From NCBI RefSeq assembly GCF_014892575.1, contig NZ_JADBGI010000016.1, positions 62,001-126,000 of the forward strand: a stretch of DNA of 64,000 nucleotides, read 5' to 3'. The notes beneath the pieces are model-generated. The model searched no databases and was not told where the DNA came from. It saw only the letters and a list, made by a program, of their open reading frames with translations. Of the stretch, positions 33,020-40,939 are shown one piece after another. Source of the stretch: Nocardiopsis coralli. Lineage in GTDB: Bacteria; Actinomycetota; Actinomycetes; Streptosporangiales; Streptosporangiaceae. How positions within the stretch are numbered: position 1 is the stretch's first letter; each line of letters starts with the position of its first letter. The position numbers and the translations under genes were made by a program.

Positions 33020-34423
33020 ATGAGCTTCATCCACGACATCCGGAACTCGTCGCGATCAGTGGTCGTGGTCGCCCTCAGCGCCGTCGCCCTGGGGATCACC
33101 TACGGCTACGACATCTCCAACATCGCCGGAGCGCTGCTCTTCCTCGAGACCGACCTCGGCCTGTCCTCGGGCGAGCTGGCGGGGTTGGCCACGGCGGTCG
33201 TCGTCGGCCAGATCGTGGGGGCGCTCAACGGCGGGTGGATCTCGAACGCGATCGGGCGCAAGCTCAGCATGCAGCTCATCGCGATCGGATACGTCGGCTT
33301 CTCCGTGCTCTGTGCGATCGCGCCCGAGTACGCGTCGCTCCTGGCGGCCCGGTTCGGCCTGGGGATCACGATCGGCATCTCGCTGATCGTCGTCCCGGTC
33401 TTCATCGCCGAGTCCTCGCCGACCCGCGTGCGCGGGGGACTGATGGTCGCCTACCAGGTCACCACCGTGGCCGGCATCATCGCCGGCTACCTCGTGGCCT
33501 GGCTGCTCGCCGCGACCGAGTCGTGGCGGGCCATCCTGGGGATGGCCGCCGTGCCCGCGGCCCTGGTCTTCTTCCTCCTGCTGCGCGTGGTGGAGACACC
33601 GCACTGGTATCTGCTGAAGGGCAGGGTCCGGGCGGCCCGCGCATCACTGGAGAGGATCAACCCCGGGCACGATCCCCAGCCCCTGATCGCCCGGATCGAG
33701 GCCGACCTGCAGCAGGAGACGGGCCGCCTGCGCGACATGTTCCGCGGGCACCTGCTGAGGGCCAGCGTCTTCGCCATCGGCCTCGGGTTCTTCATCCAGA
33801 TCACCGGTATCAACGCCACCATCTACTACTCGCCGCACATCTTCGCGGACCTCGGGTTCTCCGGGCACGCGGCCCTCCTCGGGCTGCCGGCGATCGTGCA
33901 GTTCTGCGCCCTGCTCGCGGTGATCGTGTCCATGTTCGTCGTCGACAACGCCGGGCGCCGCCCCGTCCTGCTGACCGGCGTCGGCACCATGATCGTCGCC
34001 AACACCGTGCTCGTGGCCGTCTTCGCCCTGAGCGACGGGTTCGGCGGGTGGACGTCCGTCGTGGGCTTCGCCGCGATCGTGCTCTTCACGATGGGTTACA
34101 CCTTCGGGTTCGGCGCCCTGGTGTGGGTCTACGCGGGGGAGACCTTCCCGGCCAAGTACCGGGCGCTGGGCGCCTCCCTGATGCTCACCGCCAACCTCAC
34201 CGCCAACGCCATCGTCGCGCAGGCCTTCCCGCCCCTCCTGGAGTCCGTCGGAGGGGCCGGGGTGTTCGGCATCTTCGGGGCCCTGGCGGCGATCGCGTTC
34301 GTCTTCATCTGGTTCCTCGCCCCGGAGACCAAGGACCGGGACCTGGACGAGATCGCCCGCTACTGGGCCAACGGCGCCCGTTGGGACGTCCCCTCGATCA
34401 CCCCCGACCGCACCGCACGATGA
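33020..34423 (+). CDS. Sugar-porter MFS transporter
   Basis: 467 residues with twelve hydrophobic helices. Sugar-porter signatures are visible: GYDISNIAGALLF near 25, NAIGRKLSM near 78 (the GRK loop motif), ARFGLGITIGISLIVVPVFIAESSPTRVRGG near 113-143, the central-loop PHWYLLKGR, and the C-terminal PETKDRDLDEI. Such proteins import hexoses, pentoses or polyols by proton symport. Here the cargo is probably the sugar freed by the exported glycosidase encoded next, which would be N-acetylgalactosamine or galactosamine; this is inferred from context. AGAGAGG lies upstream of ATG 33020. Confidence 0.88.
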   Translation: MSFIHDIRNSSRSVVVVALSAVALGITYGYDISNIAGALLFLETDLGLSSGELAGLATAVVVGQIVGALNGGWISNAIGRKLSMQLIAIGYVGFSVLCAIAPEYASLLAARFGLGITIGISLIVVPVFIAESSPTRVRGGLMVAYQVTTVAGIIAGYLVAWLLAATESWRAILGMAAVPAALVFFLLLRVVETPHWYLLKGRVRAARASLERINPGHDPQPLIARIEADLQQETGRLRDMFRGHLLRASVFAIGLGFFIQITGINATIYYSPHIFADLGFSGHAALLGLPAIVQFCALLAVIVSMFVVDNAGRRPVLLTGVGTMIVANTVLVAVFALSDGFGGWTSVVGFAAIVLFTMGYTFGFGALVWVYAGETFPAKYRALGASLMLTANLTANAIVAQAFPPLLESVGGAGVFGIFGALAAIAFVFIWFLAPETKDRDLDEIARYWANGARWDVPSITPDRTAR

Positions 34424-34545
34424 CCCCCTGATCCCCGGTCACGAACCCCCGTTCCCCTCCGACCCCGCGGCCCCGACGGCCGCACCCGTCACCCCCTGAC
34501 CTCCCTCACCCCCCAACCCCCCTCACCCCCCAAGGAGGAATCGAC

Positions 34546-35934
34546 GTGATCCGTCCCCCCACCCGCCGCGACCTCTTCCGTTCCGGAGCAGCGGCCGGTG
34601 CCGCCACCGGTCTCGGTACCGTCCTCGCACGACCCGCGTCCGCCGACGACGCCCCGCAACGCGGCGGCGACGAGTCCCCCATGACCGAGGTCCCCTTCGA
34701 ACCCCACGACGAGGTCCGCCTCGCGGTGATCGGTACCGGCCAACGCGGCGCGGACATGCTCGACCGTTTCCTGCAGATCAACGGGGTCCGGGTGACCGCC
34801 CTGTGCGACCTCGAACAGGACCGGGCCGACGCAGCCGCCGACGCCGTCGAGGAGGCCGGCGGCGAACGCCCGGCCGTGCACGCCGGGTCCACCGATGCGT
34901 GGGAGGAACTCACCGCACGCGACGACGTCGACCTGTGTTACATCGCGACCCCGTGGGAGTGGCATCACCCCCAGGCCAAGGACGCCATGGAGCACGGCAT
35001 GCACGCCGCGGTGGAACTGCCCATCGCCGTCACCCTGGACGACATCTGGGACCTGGTGCGGACCTCCGAACGCACCCGCAAGCACTGCATGCTCATGGAG
35101 AACGTCAACTACGGCCAGGAGGAGATGCGTGTCCTCATGATGGCCAAGGAAGGGCTGTTCGGGGACCTCCTGCACGGCTCCGGCGGATACGTGCACGACC
35201 TCCGCGACCCCTTCCTCTTCCACGGCGCCTACCACCCCGAGGACTGGCGCCGCGCGTGGCAGACCAAGATGAACGCGAGCCACTACCCGATGCACGGGCT
35301 GGCCCCGATCACCGCCGCCATGGACATCAACCGGGGCGACCGCCTCGACCGCCTGGTCTCGTTCTCCTCCCCGGCGCTCTCCCTGACCGAGTACCGCGCC
35401 GAGAACCTGGACAGCGACCACCCGGCCTGGCAGGACGACTACATCTCCGGGGACCGCAACGTCTGCCTGCTCAGCACCGCCGCGGGCAGGATGATCCGGG
35501 TCGACCACGACGTGAACACACCGCACCCCCAGACCCGGGCCAACACCCTCGGCGGCACACGCGGGGTGTGGATGAGCGACCCACAGCGCATCTACCTGGA
35601 GTCCCTCGACCACGACGACCACGAGTGGCGCGACTTCGACGAGGCCTACGAGAAGTACGACCACTGGCTGTGGAAGGAGATCGGCGACGAGGGCGGGGGC
35701 CACGGCGGGATGGACTACATCCTCCAGTGGCGGACCATCCAGTTGATGCGGCTCGGTCTCACGCCCGACATCGACGTCTATGACTCGGCCTCACTGTCCT
35801 CGCTGGTGCCGCTGTCGGAGAGTTCGCTCGAGAGCGGTGGCTCCGTGCCCGTCCCCGACTTCACCCGGGGGCACTGGAAGAACGCCCGGCCCGGCCTGGA
35901 GAGGGAGCGGCCCGACGACCCCGAACTGGACTGA
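34546..35934 (+). CDS. Tat-exported GH109 alpha-N-acetylgalactosaminidase-like protein
   Basis: 462 residues. The N-terminus TRRDLFRSGAAAGAATG followed by ARPASA is a twin-arginine signal with a likely cleavage near residue 32. The mature part is a Gfo/Idh/MocA oxidoreductase fold: LAVIGTGQRGADML (about 59-72) binds NAD, and the C-terminal half has MENVNYGQEEMRVLMMAKEG, GGYVHDLRD, YPMHGLAPIT and GHGGMDYIL, a pattern I recognise from Elizabethkingia-type GH109 alpha-N-acetylgalactosaminidases, which cleave glycosides through an NAD-dependent redox mechanism. Tat export fits a folded protein carrying a cofactor. GTG 34546 follows AAGGAGG. A pyrimidine-rich 110-base spacer precedes it. Confidence 0.82.
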   Translation: MIRPPTRRDLFRSGAAAGAATGLGTVLARPASADDAPQRGGDESPMTEVPFEPHDEVRLAVIGTGQRGADMLDRFLQINGVRVTALCDLEQDRADAAADAVEEAGGERPAVHAGSTDAWEELTARDDVDLCYIATPWEWHHPQAKDAMEHGMHAAVELPIAVTLDDIWDLVRTSERTRKHCMLMENVNYGQEEMRVLMMAKEGLFGDLLHGSGGYVHDLRDPFLFHGAYHPEDWRRAWQTKMNASHYPMHGLAPITAAMDINRGDRLDRLVSFSSPALSLTEYRAENLDSDHPAWQDDYISGDRNVCLLSTAAGRMIRVDHDVNTPHPQTRANTLGGTRGVWMSDPQRIYLESLDHDDHEWRDFDEAYEKYDHWLWKEIGDEGGGHGGMDYILQWRTIQLMRLGLTPDIDVYDSASLSSLVPLSESSLESGGSVPVPDFTRGHWKNARPGLERERPDDPELD

Positions 35935-35942
35935 TCCGCCCC

Positions 35943-36746
35943 TCACGCCCGGCTGTGGTGGCGTCCGACCGGGAGCATGAGCGGCCGGCCTGACACCGGA
36001 TCCGTGATGATCCGGTTCTCCAGGCCGAAGACCGCGCGCACGTTCTCCGGGGTCAGCACCTCCTCCGGTGTGCCCTGCGCGTGCACGTTCCCCGAGGCCA
36101 GGGCGACCAGGTGGTCCGCGTAGCGGGCGGCCAGGTTGAGGTCGTGCAGCACCAGCACCACGGTGGTGCCGTGCGCCCGGTTGAGGTCGGTCAGCAGGTC
36201 GAGCACGTCCACCTGGTGGTTGACGTCCAGGAACGTGGTCGGCTCGTCGAGCAGGAGCACGTCGGTGCGCTGGGCCAGCGCCATCGCGATCCACACGCGC
36301 TGGCGCTGGCCCCCGGAGAGCTCGTCCACGGGCCGGTCCGCCAGGTCGGCGGTGCCGGTGGCGTCCAGGGCCTCGGCCACGGCCTGGTCGTCGCCGCTGC
36401 CCCACCGGGAGAACATGCGCTGGTGGGGATGGCGCCCCCGGCCCACGAGGTCGCTGACGGTGATCCCCTCGGGAGAGACCGGCGACTGCGGTAGCAGGCC
36501 CAGGGTCCGGGCGACCTCCTTGGGCGGCATCCGGTGCACCTGACGCCCGTCCAACAGCACCTGCCCGCTCCGGGGCTTCAGCAGCCTGGCCAGGGAACGC
36601 AGCAGCGTGGACTTGCCGCACGCGTTCGACCCGACCACCGCGGTCAGGCGCCCGGCGGGCAGGTCGAGGTCGAGGGAGTCGACCACGAGGCGGTCGCCGT
36701 AGCCCAGGCTCAGTTCCTCCGCGCGCAGCGAGTGTTCCGTGGTCAC
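35943..36746 (-). CDS. Iron-siderophore ABC transporter, ATPase
   Basis: 267 residues of the FepC/FhuC type. Walker A reads VVGSNACGKSTLLRSL (about 39-54), the Q-loop is in GLLPQSPVSPEG, the signature is ELSGGQRQRVWIAMALAQ (about 143-160), Walker B is VLLLDEPTTFLD, and the switch histidine follows in VLHDLN. It powers uptake through the two permeases encoded just upstream. The GTG start overlaps the permease stop as GTGA. Last gene of the four-gene importer operon. The short 8-base gap to the convergent GH109 gene leaves no room for a separate terminator. Confidence 0.92.
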   Translation of the reverse strand: MTTEHSLRAEELSLGYGDRLVVDSLDLDLPAGRLTAVVGSNACGKSTLLRSLARLLKPRSGQVLLDGRQVHRMPPKEVARTLGLLPQSPVSPEGITVSDLVGRGRHPHQRMFSRWGSGDDQAVAEALDATGTADLADRPVDELSGGQRQRVWIAMALAQRTDVLLLDEPTTFLDVNHQVDVLDLLTDLNRAHGTTVVLVLHDLNLAARYADHLVALASGNVHAQGTPEEVLTPENVRAVFGLENRIITDPVSGRPLMLPVGRHHSRA

Positions 36747-37831
36747 AGGGAGCCCTCCGATCGGTTGGTGCGGACGATGAGGTAGACGAGGTAGGGCGCG
36801 CCGAGCACGCCGGTGACCACACCCACGGGGTAGCGCGAGTCCAGCAGGAACTGGCCCGCGAAGTCGCCGACGAGCACCAGCAGCGCCCCGACCAGCGCCG
36901 CGGGCAGGAACAGCGAACCGTTCGGGCCGACCAGACGCGCGGCGATCGGCCCGGACAGGAACGCGACGAAGGCCACGGGTCCGGCCGCCGCGGTCGCGAA
37001 CGCGATGAGCCCCACCGCGCCCGTCAGCGCCAGGAGCCTCGTGCGGGCCACACGTACCCCCAGGGCGGGGGCGGTGTCCTCACCCAGCCGGAACATCTCC
37101 AGGTCGCGGGACATCGCCAGCAGCAGCGGGCCGACCAGAACCAGGACCACCAGCACCGGCACGGTCTCGTTCCAGGTGGCCCCGTTGAGGCTGCCGGTCA
37201 GCCGGCGCATGGCCTCCTGCAGGTCCCACTCGGCAGCCCGGTCGAGCACGTGCGCGGTGACGCTGTCCATCATCGCGCCGATCCCGATCCCGATGAGGAT
37301 CAACCGGGTCCCGGCGGCGCCCCGGCGCGCGGACAGGGCGTGCACGAGCAGCGCCACGGCCAGCGCCGCGACGACCGCGACGGTCGACACGGCCGTCCCG
37401 CTCAGGCCCAGGACGACGATCGCGAACACGGCCGCCGCGCTCGCCCCCGAGCTGATCCCGATGATGTCCGGGCTGGCCAGCGGGTTGCGGAGCATGGTCT
37501 GGAAGGTCACGCCCGCCAGGCCGAAGCTCAGCCCCGCCGCGACGGCGAGCACGGCCCGGGGCAGACGGAGCCGCCCCACGGTGAACGAGGCGCCCGGCAC
37601 CTCCTGTCCGAACACCACGCGCGCCACGTCGCCGGGCGGGTAGAAGGTCTGCCCGAACATCAGGCTCGCGGCGAACCCGGCGGCCACGAGCACGGCCAGA
37701 ACGGCGATGATCGTGCGCCGGCGGCGTGCGCGGCGCACACGGCCGCGGACCACGGTCTCGAGGGTGGAGGCGGGCTCCGGTGCGGGGGAGTGCCCCGTGG
37801 TGGCAGGGCGGTCCCGGGTACGGGGATTCAC
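36743..37831 (-). CDS. Iron-siderophore ABC transporter, permease 2 (FecCD family)
   Basis: 362 residues with about nine hydrophobic helices. FecCD signatures include LRLPRAVLAVAAGLSFGLAGVTFQTMLRNPLASPDIIGISSGASAAAVFA read in blocks from about 98, and GPVAFVAFLSGPIAARLVG near 285. The first 50 residues are an Arg/Pro-rich cytoplasmic tail. The GTG at 37831 overlaps the stop of the preceding permease (GTGA). The two permeases form the membrane channel of a ferric-siderophore importer. Confidence 0.9.
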   Translation of the reverse strand: MNPRTRDRPATTGHSPAPEPASTLETVVRGRVRRARRRRTIIAVLAVLVAAGFAASLMFGQTFYPPGDVARVVFGQEVPGASFTVGRLRLPRAVLAVAAGLSFGLAGVTFQTMLRNPLASPDIIGISSGASAAAVFAIVVLGLSGTAVSTVAVVAALAVALLVHALSARRGAAGTRLILIGIGIGAMMDSVTAHVLDRAAEWDLQEAMRRLTGSLNGATWNETVPVLVVLVLVGPLLLAMSRDLEMFRLGEDTAPALGVRVARTRLLALTGAVGLIAFATAAAGPVAFVAFLSGPIAARLVGPNGSLFLPAALVGALLVLVGDFAGQFLLDSRYPVGVVTGVLGAPYLVYLIVRTNRSEGSL

Positions 37832-38868
37832 AGCGCGCGGACTTTCTGGCGTCGGACGATGTGGATGAAGAACGGGGCGCCGATCAGCGCCGTCACGATG
37901 CCGACGTCGATCTGGACGGGGCGTGCCACCACCCGTCCGACCACGTCGGCGGCGGTCAGCAGCACACCCCCGCCCAGGGCGGAGAAGGGCAGGAGCCAAC
38001 GGTGGTCCGCGCCCACCAGCAGGCGGCACACGTGCGGTACCACCAGCCCCACGAAAGCGATCGGCCCGGTCACGGCCGTGGTGGCCCCGCACAGGACGAC
38101 GGCGCCCAGGGACGCGGTGCCCCGGGTGAGCGCGACACGTTCGCCCAACCCCTCGGCGAGGTCGTCGCCCAGCGCGAGCATGTTCAGCCCGCGGGCGCAC
38201 AACCAGCACAGGGCGAAGCCGACGACGAGGAACGGCAGGATCTGCTGCAGGCTCTCCTGTGTCCCACCGCCCAGGCCGCCGATCTGCCAGGAGCGGGCGT
38301 TGTCGGCGATGTCGTTGCGCGAGAGCACGACGGCGCTGATGAACGAGGTCAGGGCGGCGGAGGTCGCGGCTCCGGCGAGCGCGAGCTTGAGCGGGGTCGA
38401 GCCCCCGCCGCCCAGGGTCCCGACCGCGTAGACGAACACGGCCGTCACGGCGCCCCCGGCGATCGCGACCCAGGCGAAGCTGGTGGCCGAGGCCAGACCG
38501 AAGGAGGCCATGCCCACGACCACGGCCAACGCGGCGCCGGTGTTGACACCGAGGATGCCCGGGTCGGCCAGCGGGTTGCGGGTCACGCCCTGCATCACCG
38601 CACCCGCCACACCCAGGGCGGCGCCGGCGAGCACGGCGAGCAGGGTCCGGGGGACACGCGCGGCGACGGCGGCCCGGTCGAACCCGTCGGTCGACCCGCC
38701 CAGCGCCGCGACGATGTCGGCCCACCCCACCTGCCGGGAACCCGTGGTGACCGACAGGGCCGCGAGCAGCACCAGCACCGTGCACAGCGCCACGAGCGCC
38801 AGGGTCTTGAGCGGGAGCGGCCGCCGGGTACTGCGCTCGCGCCGGTCGGTGGCCGTGGAGGTGGTCAT
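37828..38868 (-). CDS. Iron-siderophore ABC transporter, permease 1 (FecCD family)
   Basis: 346 residues and about nine to ten helices. VPRTLLAVLAGAALGVAGAVMQGVTRNPLADPGILGVN (about 72-110, in blocks) and GPIAFVGLVVPHVCRLLVG near 268 are the FecCD/BtuC-type motifs. ATG 38868 overlaps the binding-protein stop by ATGA and the stop overlaps the next permease by GTGA, so the four genes form one coupled operon under the iron box at 39909. Confidence 0.9.
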   Translation of the reverse strand: MTTSTATDRRERSTRRPLPLKTLALVALCTVLVLLAALSVTTGSRQVGWADIVAALGGSTDGFDRAAVAARVPRTLLAVLAGAALGVAGAVMQGVTRNPLADPGILGVNTGAALAVVVGMASFGLASATSFAWVAIAGGAVTAVFVYAVGTLGGGGSTPLKLALAGAATSAALTSFISAVVLSRNDIADNARSWQIGGLGGGTQESLQQILPFLVVGFALCWLCARGLNMLALGDDLAEGLGERVALTRGTASLGAVVLCGATTAVTGPIAFVGLVVPHVCRLLVGADHRWLLPFSALGGGVLLTAADVVGRVVARPVQIDVGIVTALIGAPFFIHIVRRQKVRAL

Positions 38869-39869
38869 TGCGACGCGTCCGCGGCCTCGGCCAGGAGGGA
38901 GAGGTACTCGTCCAGGACCCACGGGATCGACAGCGGCGTGGGGTTGGCGGCGGTGCCGATCGGGCTGTCGCCGGGCAGGTTGACGACCGCGCCGTTCTCC
39001 ACCGCCGGCATCTGGGACAGCAGGGGGTCGCCCTCCAGCGCGTCGACGAGTTCGTCGCCGCCGTAGGTCACGATGATCTCGACGTCGTCGAAGGCGTCGG
39101 CCTGCTCGGCGGTCCGCGTCAGGGCGAACTGGTCGGTGTCCTCGGTGGCGGCCGCGATGCTGTCGGGGGTGCGCATGCCCAGGTCCTCGAAGAACCGGGC
39201 CCGGGTGTCGTGGGCGGTGTAGAAGCTGACCTCGCTGAGGTCGGTGGTGTCCACGTGGGTGAGGAACATGGTCGCCCGGTCCCCGATCTGCGGGTGCGCC
39301 TCGGCGGTGTCGGCGATCTCGCCCTCGAGCTCGGCGACCAGCTCCTGGCCCTCCTCGGCCATGCCCATGGCCTCGCTGTTGAGCTCGATCATCTCGCGCC
39401 AGGTCGTGCCCCAGGGGGTCTCGGGGTAGGCGACCACGGGTGCGATCTCGCTGAGGGTGTCGTGGTCCTCCTCGGTCAGGCCCGAGTAGGCGGCCAGGAT
39501 CACGTCGGGCTGTGTGTCGGCGACCGCCTCGAAGTCGATGCCGTCGGTCTCGTCGAAGAGCACGGGGGTGTCCGCGTCGAGCTCCTCGAGCCGCTCGTCC
39601 ACCCAGGGCAGCACACCGTCGCCGTCGTCGTCGCCGAAGTCGGCCGCGGCCATTCCCACCGGGACCACGCCCAGGGCGAGCGGGACCTCGTGGTTGGCCC
39701 AGTTCACCGTGGCCACGCGCTCGGGCGGGGAGTCCAGCGTGGTGGTTCCGAGCGCGTGTTCGATGGTGATCTCGCCGCCGCCCTCCTCGCTGTCGGTCTC
39801 GGTCGAGCAGGCGGAGAGCGCGAGCACCAGGGTTGCGGCGGCGGCTGCGGTGGAGGATACGCGTGGCAT
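38865..39869 (-). CDS. Iron-siderophore ABC transporter, substrate-binding lipoprotein
   Basis: 334 residues. The signal ends in the lipobox LALSAC with Cys21, so the protein is anchored outside. The mature protein is an FhuD/FepB-like (cluster VIII) binding protein: ERVATVNWANHEVPLALGVVPVGM near 50-75, QPDVILAAYSGLTEEDH near 120 and a long helical linker. It captures the ferric siderophore for the two FecCD permeases. A DtxR/IdeR-type box lies 40 bases upstream, implying repression in iron-rich cells. The siderophore is not identifiable and no biosynthetic genes are in the window. Confidence 0.9.
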   Translation of the reverse strand: MPRVSSTAAAAATLVLALSACSTETDSEEGGGEITIEHALGTTTLDSPPERVATVNWANHEVPLALGVVPVGMAAADFGDDDGDGVLPWVDERLEELDADTPVLFDETDGIDFEAVADTQPDVILAAYSGLTEEDHDTLSEIAPVVAYPETPWGTTWREMIELNSEAMGMAEEGQELVAELEGEIADTAEAHPQIGDRATMFLTHVDTTDLSEVSFYTAHDTRARFFEDLGMRTPDSIAAATEDTDQFALTRTAEQADAFDDVEIIVTYGGDELVDALEGDPLLSQMPAVENGAVVNLPGDSPIGTAANPTPLSIPWVLDEYLSLLAEAADASQ

Positions 39870-39908
39870 GGGGTCCCGTTTCTCGAGGCAGGGGAGGGGC
39901 CTCGAATG

Positions 39909-39927
39909 AGAGGTAAGGCTTGCCTAA
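39909..39927 (-). promoter_or_regulatory. IdeR/DmdR iron box upstream of the siderophore importer
   Basis: Read on the minus strand the 19 bases begin TTAGGCAAGCCTTACCT, which matches most positions of the actinobacterial iron-box consensus (TTAGG..AGGCT.ACCT). It lies 40 bases before the binding-protein ATG. An iron-loaded DtxR-family repressor is expected to bind. Confidence 0.8.
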
Positions 39928-40002
39928 GAGAAGGTAGAGCGCGCTCGCCCTGTCCGCAATCGCGTACAGGGGACACCCGATGTCGCGTAACGGACAGACC
40001 GC

Positions 40003-40779
40003 TCACCTCGGGCGGAACTGTCCCGGGCCCATGCCGGTCGCTCTGCGGAAGGCGGTCCCGAACGCACTGGCCGACGAGTAACCCACCTGTTCGGCCACCT
40101 CGTCGACCCGCTCGCCCCGCGCCAGCAGCGTCATGGCGTGCTGTACACGGGCCAGGGCCGACCACGCGCTGAACGTCAGCCCCGTCTCGCCCACGAAGGC
40201 CCGGGTGATCGTGCGCGTGCTCACCCCCAGGCGGCCGGCCCAGGCGCGCAGGGTCGTGCCGTCGGCGGGGTCCTCACGCAGCGCGGCCACGATCGGGGCG
40301 AGCAGCGGCGCCTTGGGGAGCGTCAGGAAGAACTCACCGGCCGCGGGTGTGAGCACGTCGGTGACCATGAGCTCGGTCCTCTCCCGGGCCTCCGGTGCGA
40401 GGTGTTCGGTGCCGAGGCGCTCCAGCAGCAGGCACAACAGCGGGGTCATCTCCACCGCGACGGGTTCCGGGGCCGGGCCGGGGGCCGAGCCCACCCGGAA
40501 CTGTGCCGCCCGGTGCCAGGTCCCCGCGGGCGCTCGTCCCGAGTGGGGGACCCCCGCCGGGATCCACAGGCCGAGCTTGGGCGTCACCGACCAGATGCGC
40601 GCGCCCACACGGGCCGAGGAGACACCCCGCTCGTTCCAGAGGAGCTCGTGTGTGGGGTGCGAGTGCTCCGCCCAGACGGTGTCGAGCTCCAGGACCTCCC
40701 CGTGCCCGCTGACGGCGTAGGGAACGTCGACCTCACCGGCGGTGTACCGGGGCAGGCGGCGGTTGTCGGTCCTGGGCAT
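40003..40779 (-). CDS. AraC-family regulator with cupin-like sensor
   Basis: 258 residues. The N-terminal half looks like an AraC cupin (HSHPTHELLWNERGVSSARVG near 40-60, LWIPAGVPHSGRAPAGTWH near 72-90). The C-terminal half has two helix-turn-helix units: TLRAWAGRLGVSTRTITRAFVGETG and VDEVAEQVGYSSASAFGTAFRRATGMGPGQFR, the second being the AraC signature. It lies upstream of and in the same direction as the siderophore importer, separated by the iron box, so activation of that importer when siderophore is present is plausible. ATG 40779 is preceded directly by an in-frame GTG that could serve instead. Confidence 0.87.
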   Translation of the reverse strand: MPRTDNRRLPRYTAGEVDVPYAVSGHGEVLELDTVWAEHSHPTHELLWNERGVSSARVGARIWSVTPKLGLWIPAGVPHSGRAPAGTWHRAAQFRVGSAPGPAPEPVAVEMTPLLCLLLERLGTEHLAPEARERTELMVTDVLTPAAGEFFLTLPKAPLLAPIVAALREDPADGTTLRAWAGRLGVSTRTITRAFVGETGLTFSAWSALARVQHAMTLLARGERVDEVAEQVGYSSASAFGTAFRRATGMGPGQFRPR

Positions 40780-40939
40780 CACCCCAGGTTATGCCGCCGC
40801 CCCGCGCCGGGCCCCACCGGCCTCCGGGGCCCGCGGGGACAAAAAGACATTGCCGCCCCGAAGCGCCGCGAACCATAGTGAGGCACGCGAGACCCGGTCT
40901 CTCGCACCGCCTCCAACCCCCGATGCGAAAGGAACCCCC

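Noticed and set aside
34490..34535. Two CTCACCCCCCAA units considered as a repeat array
   Set aside because: Only two short copies within a pyrimidine tract and no spacer structure, so neither CRISPR nor a tandem-repeat locus.
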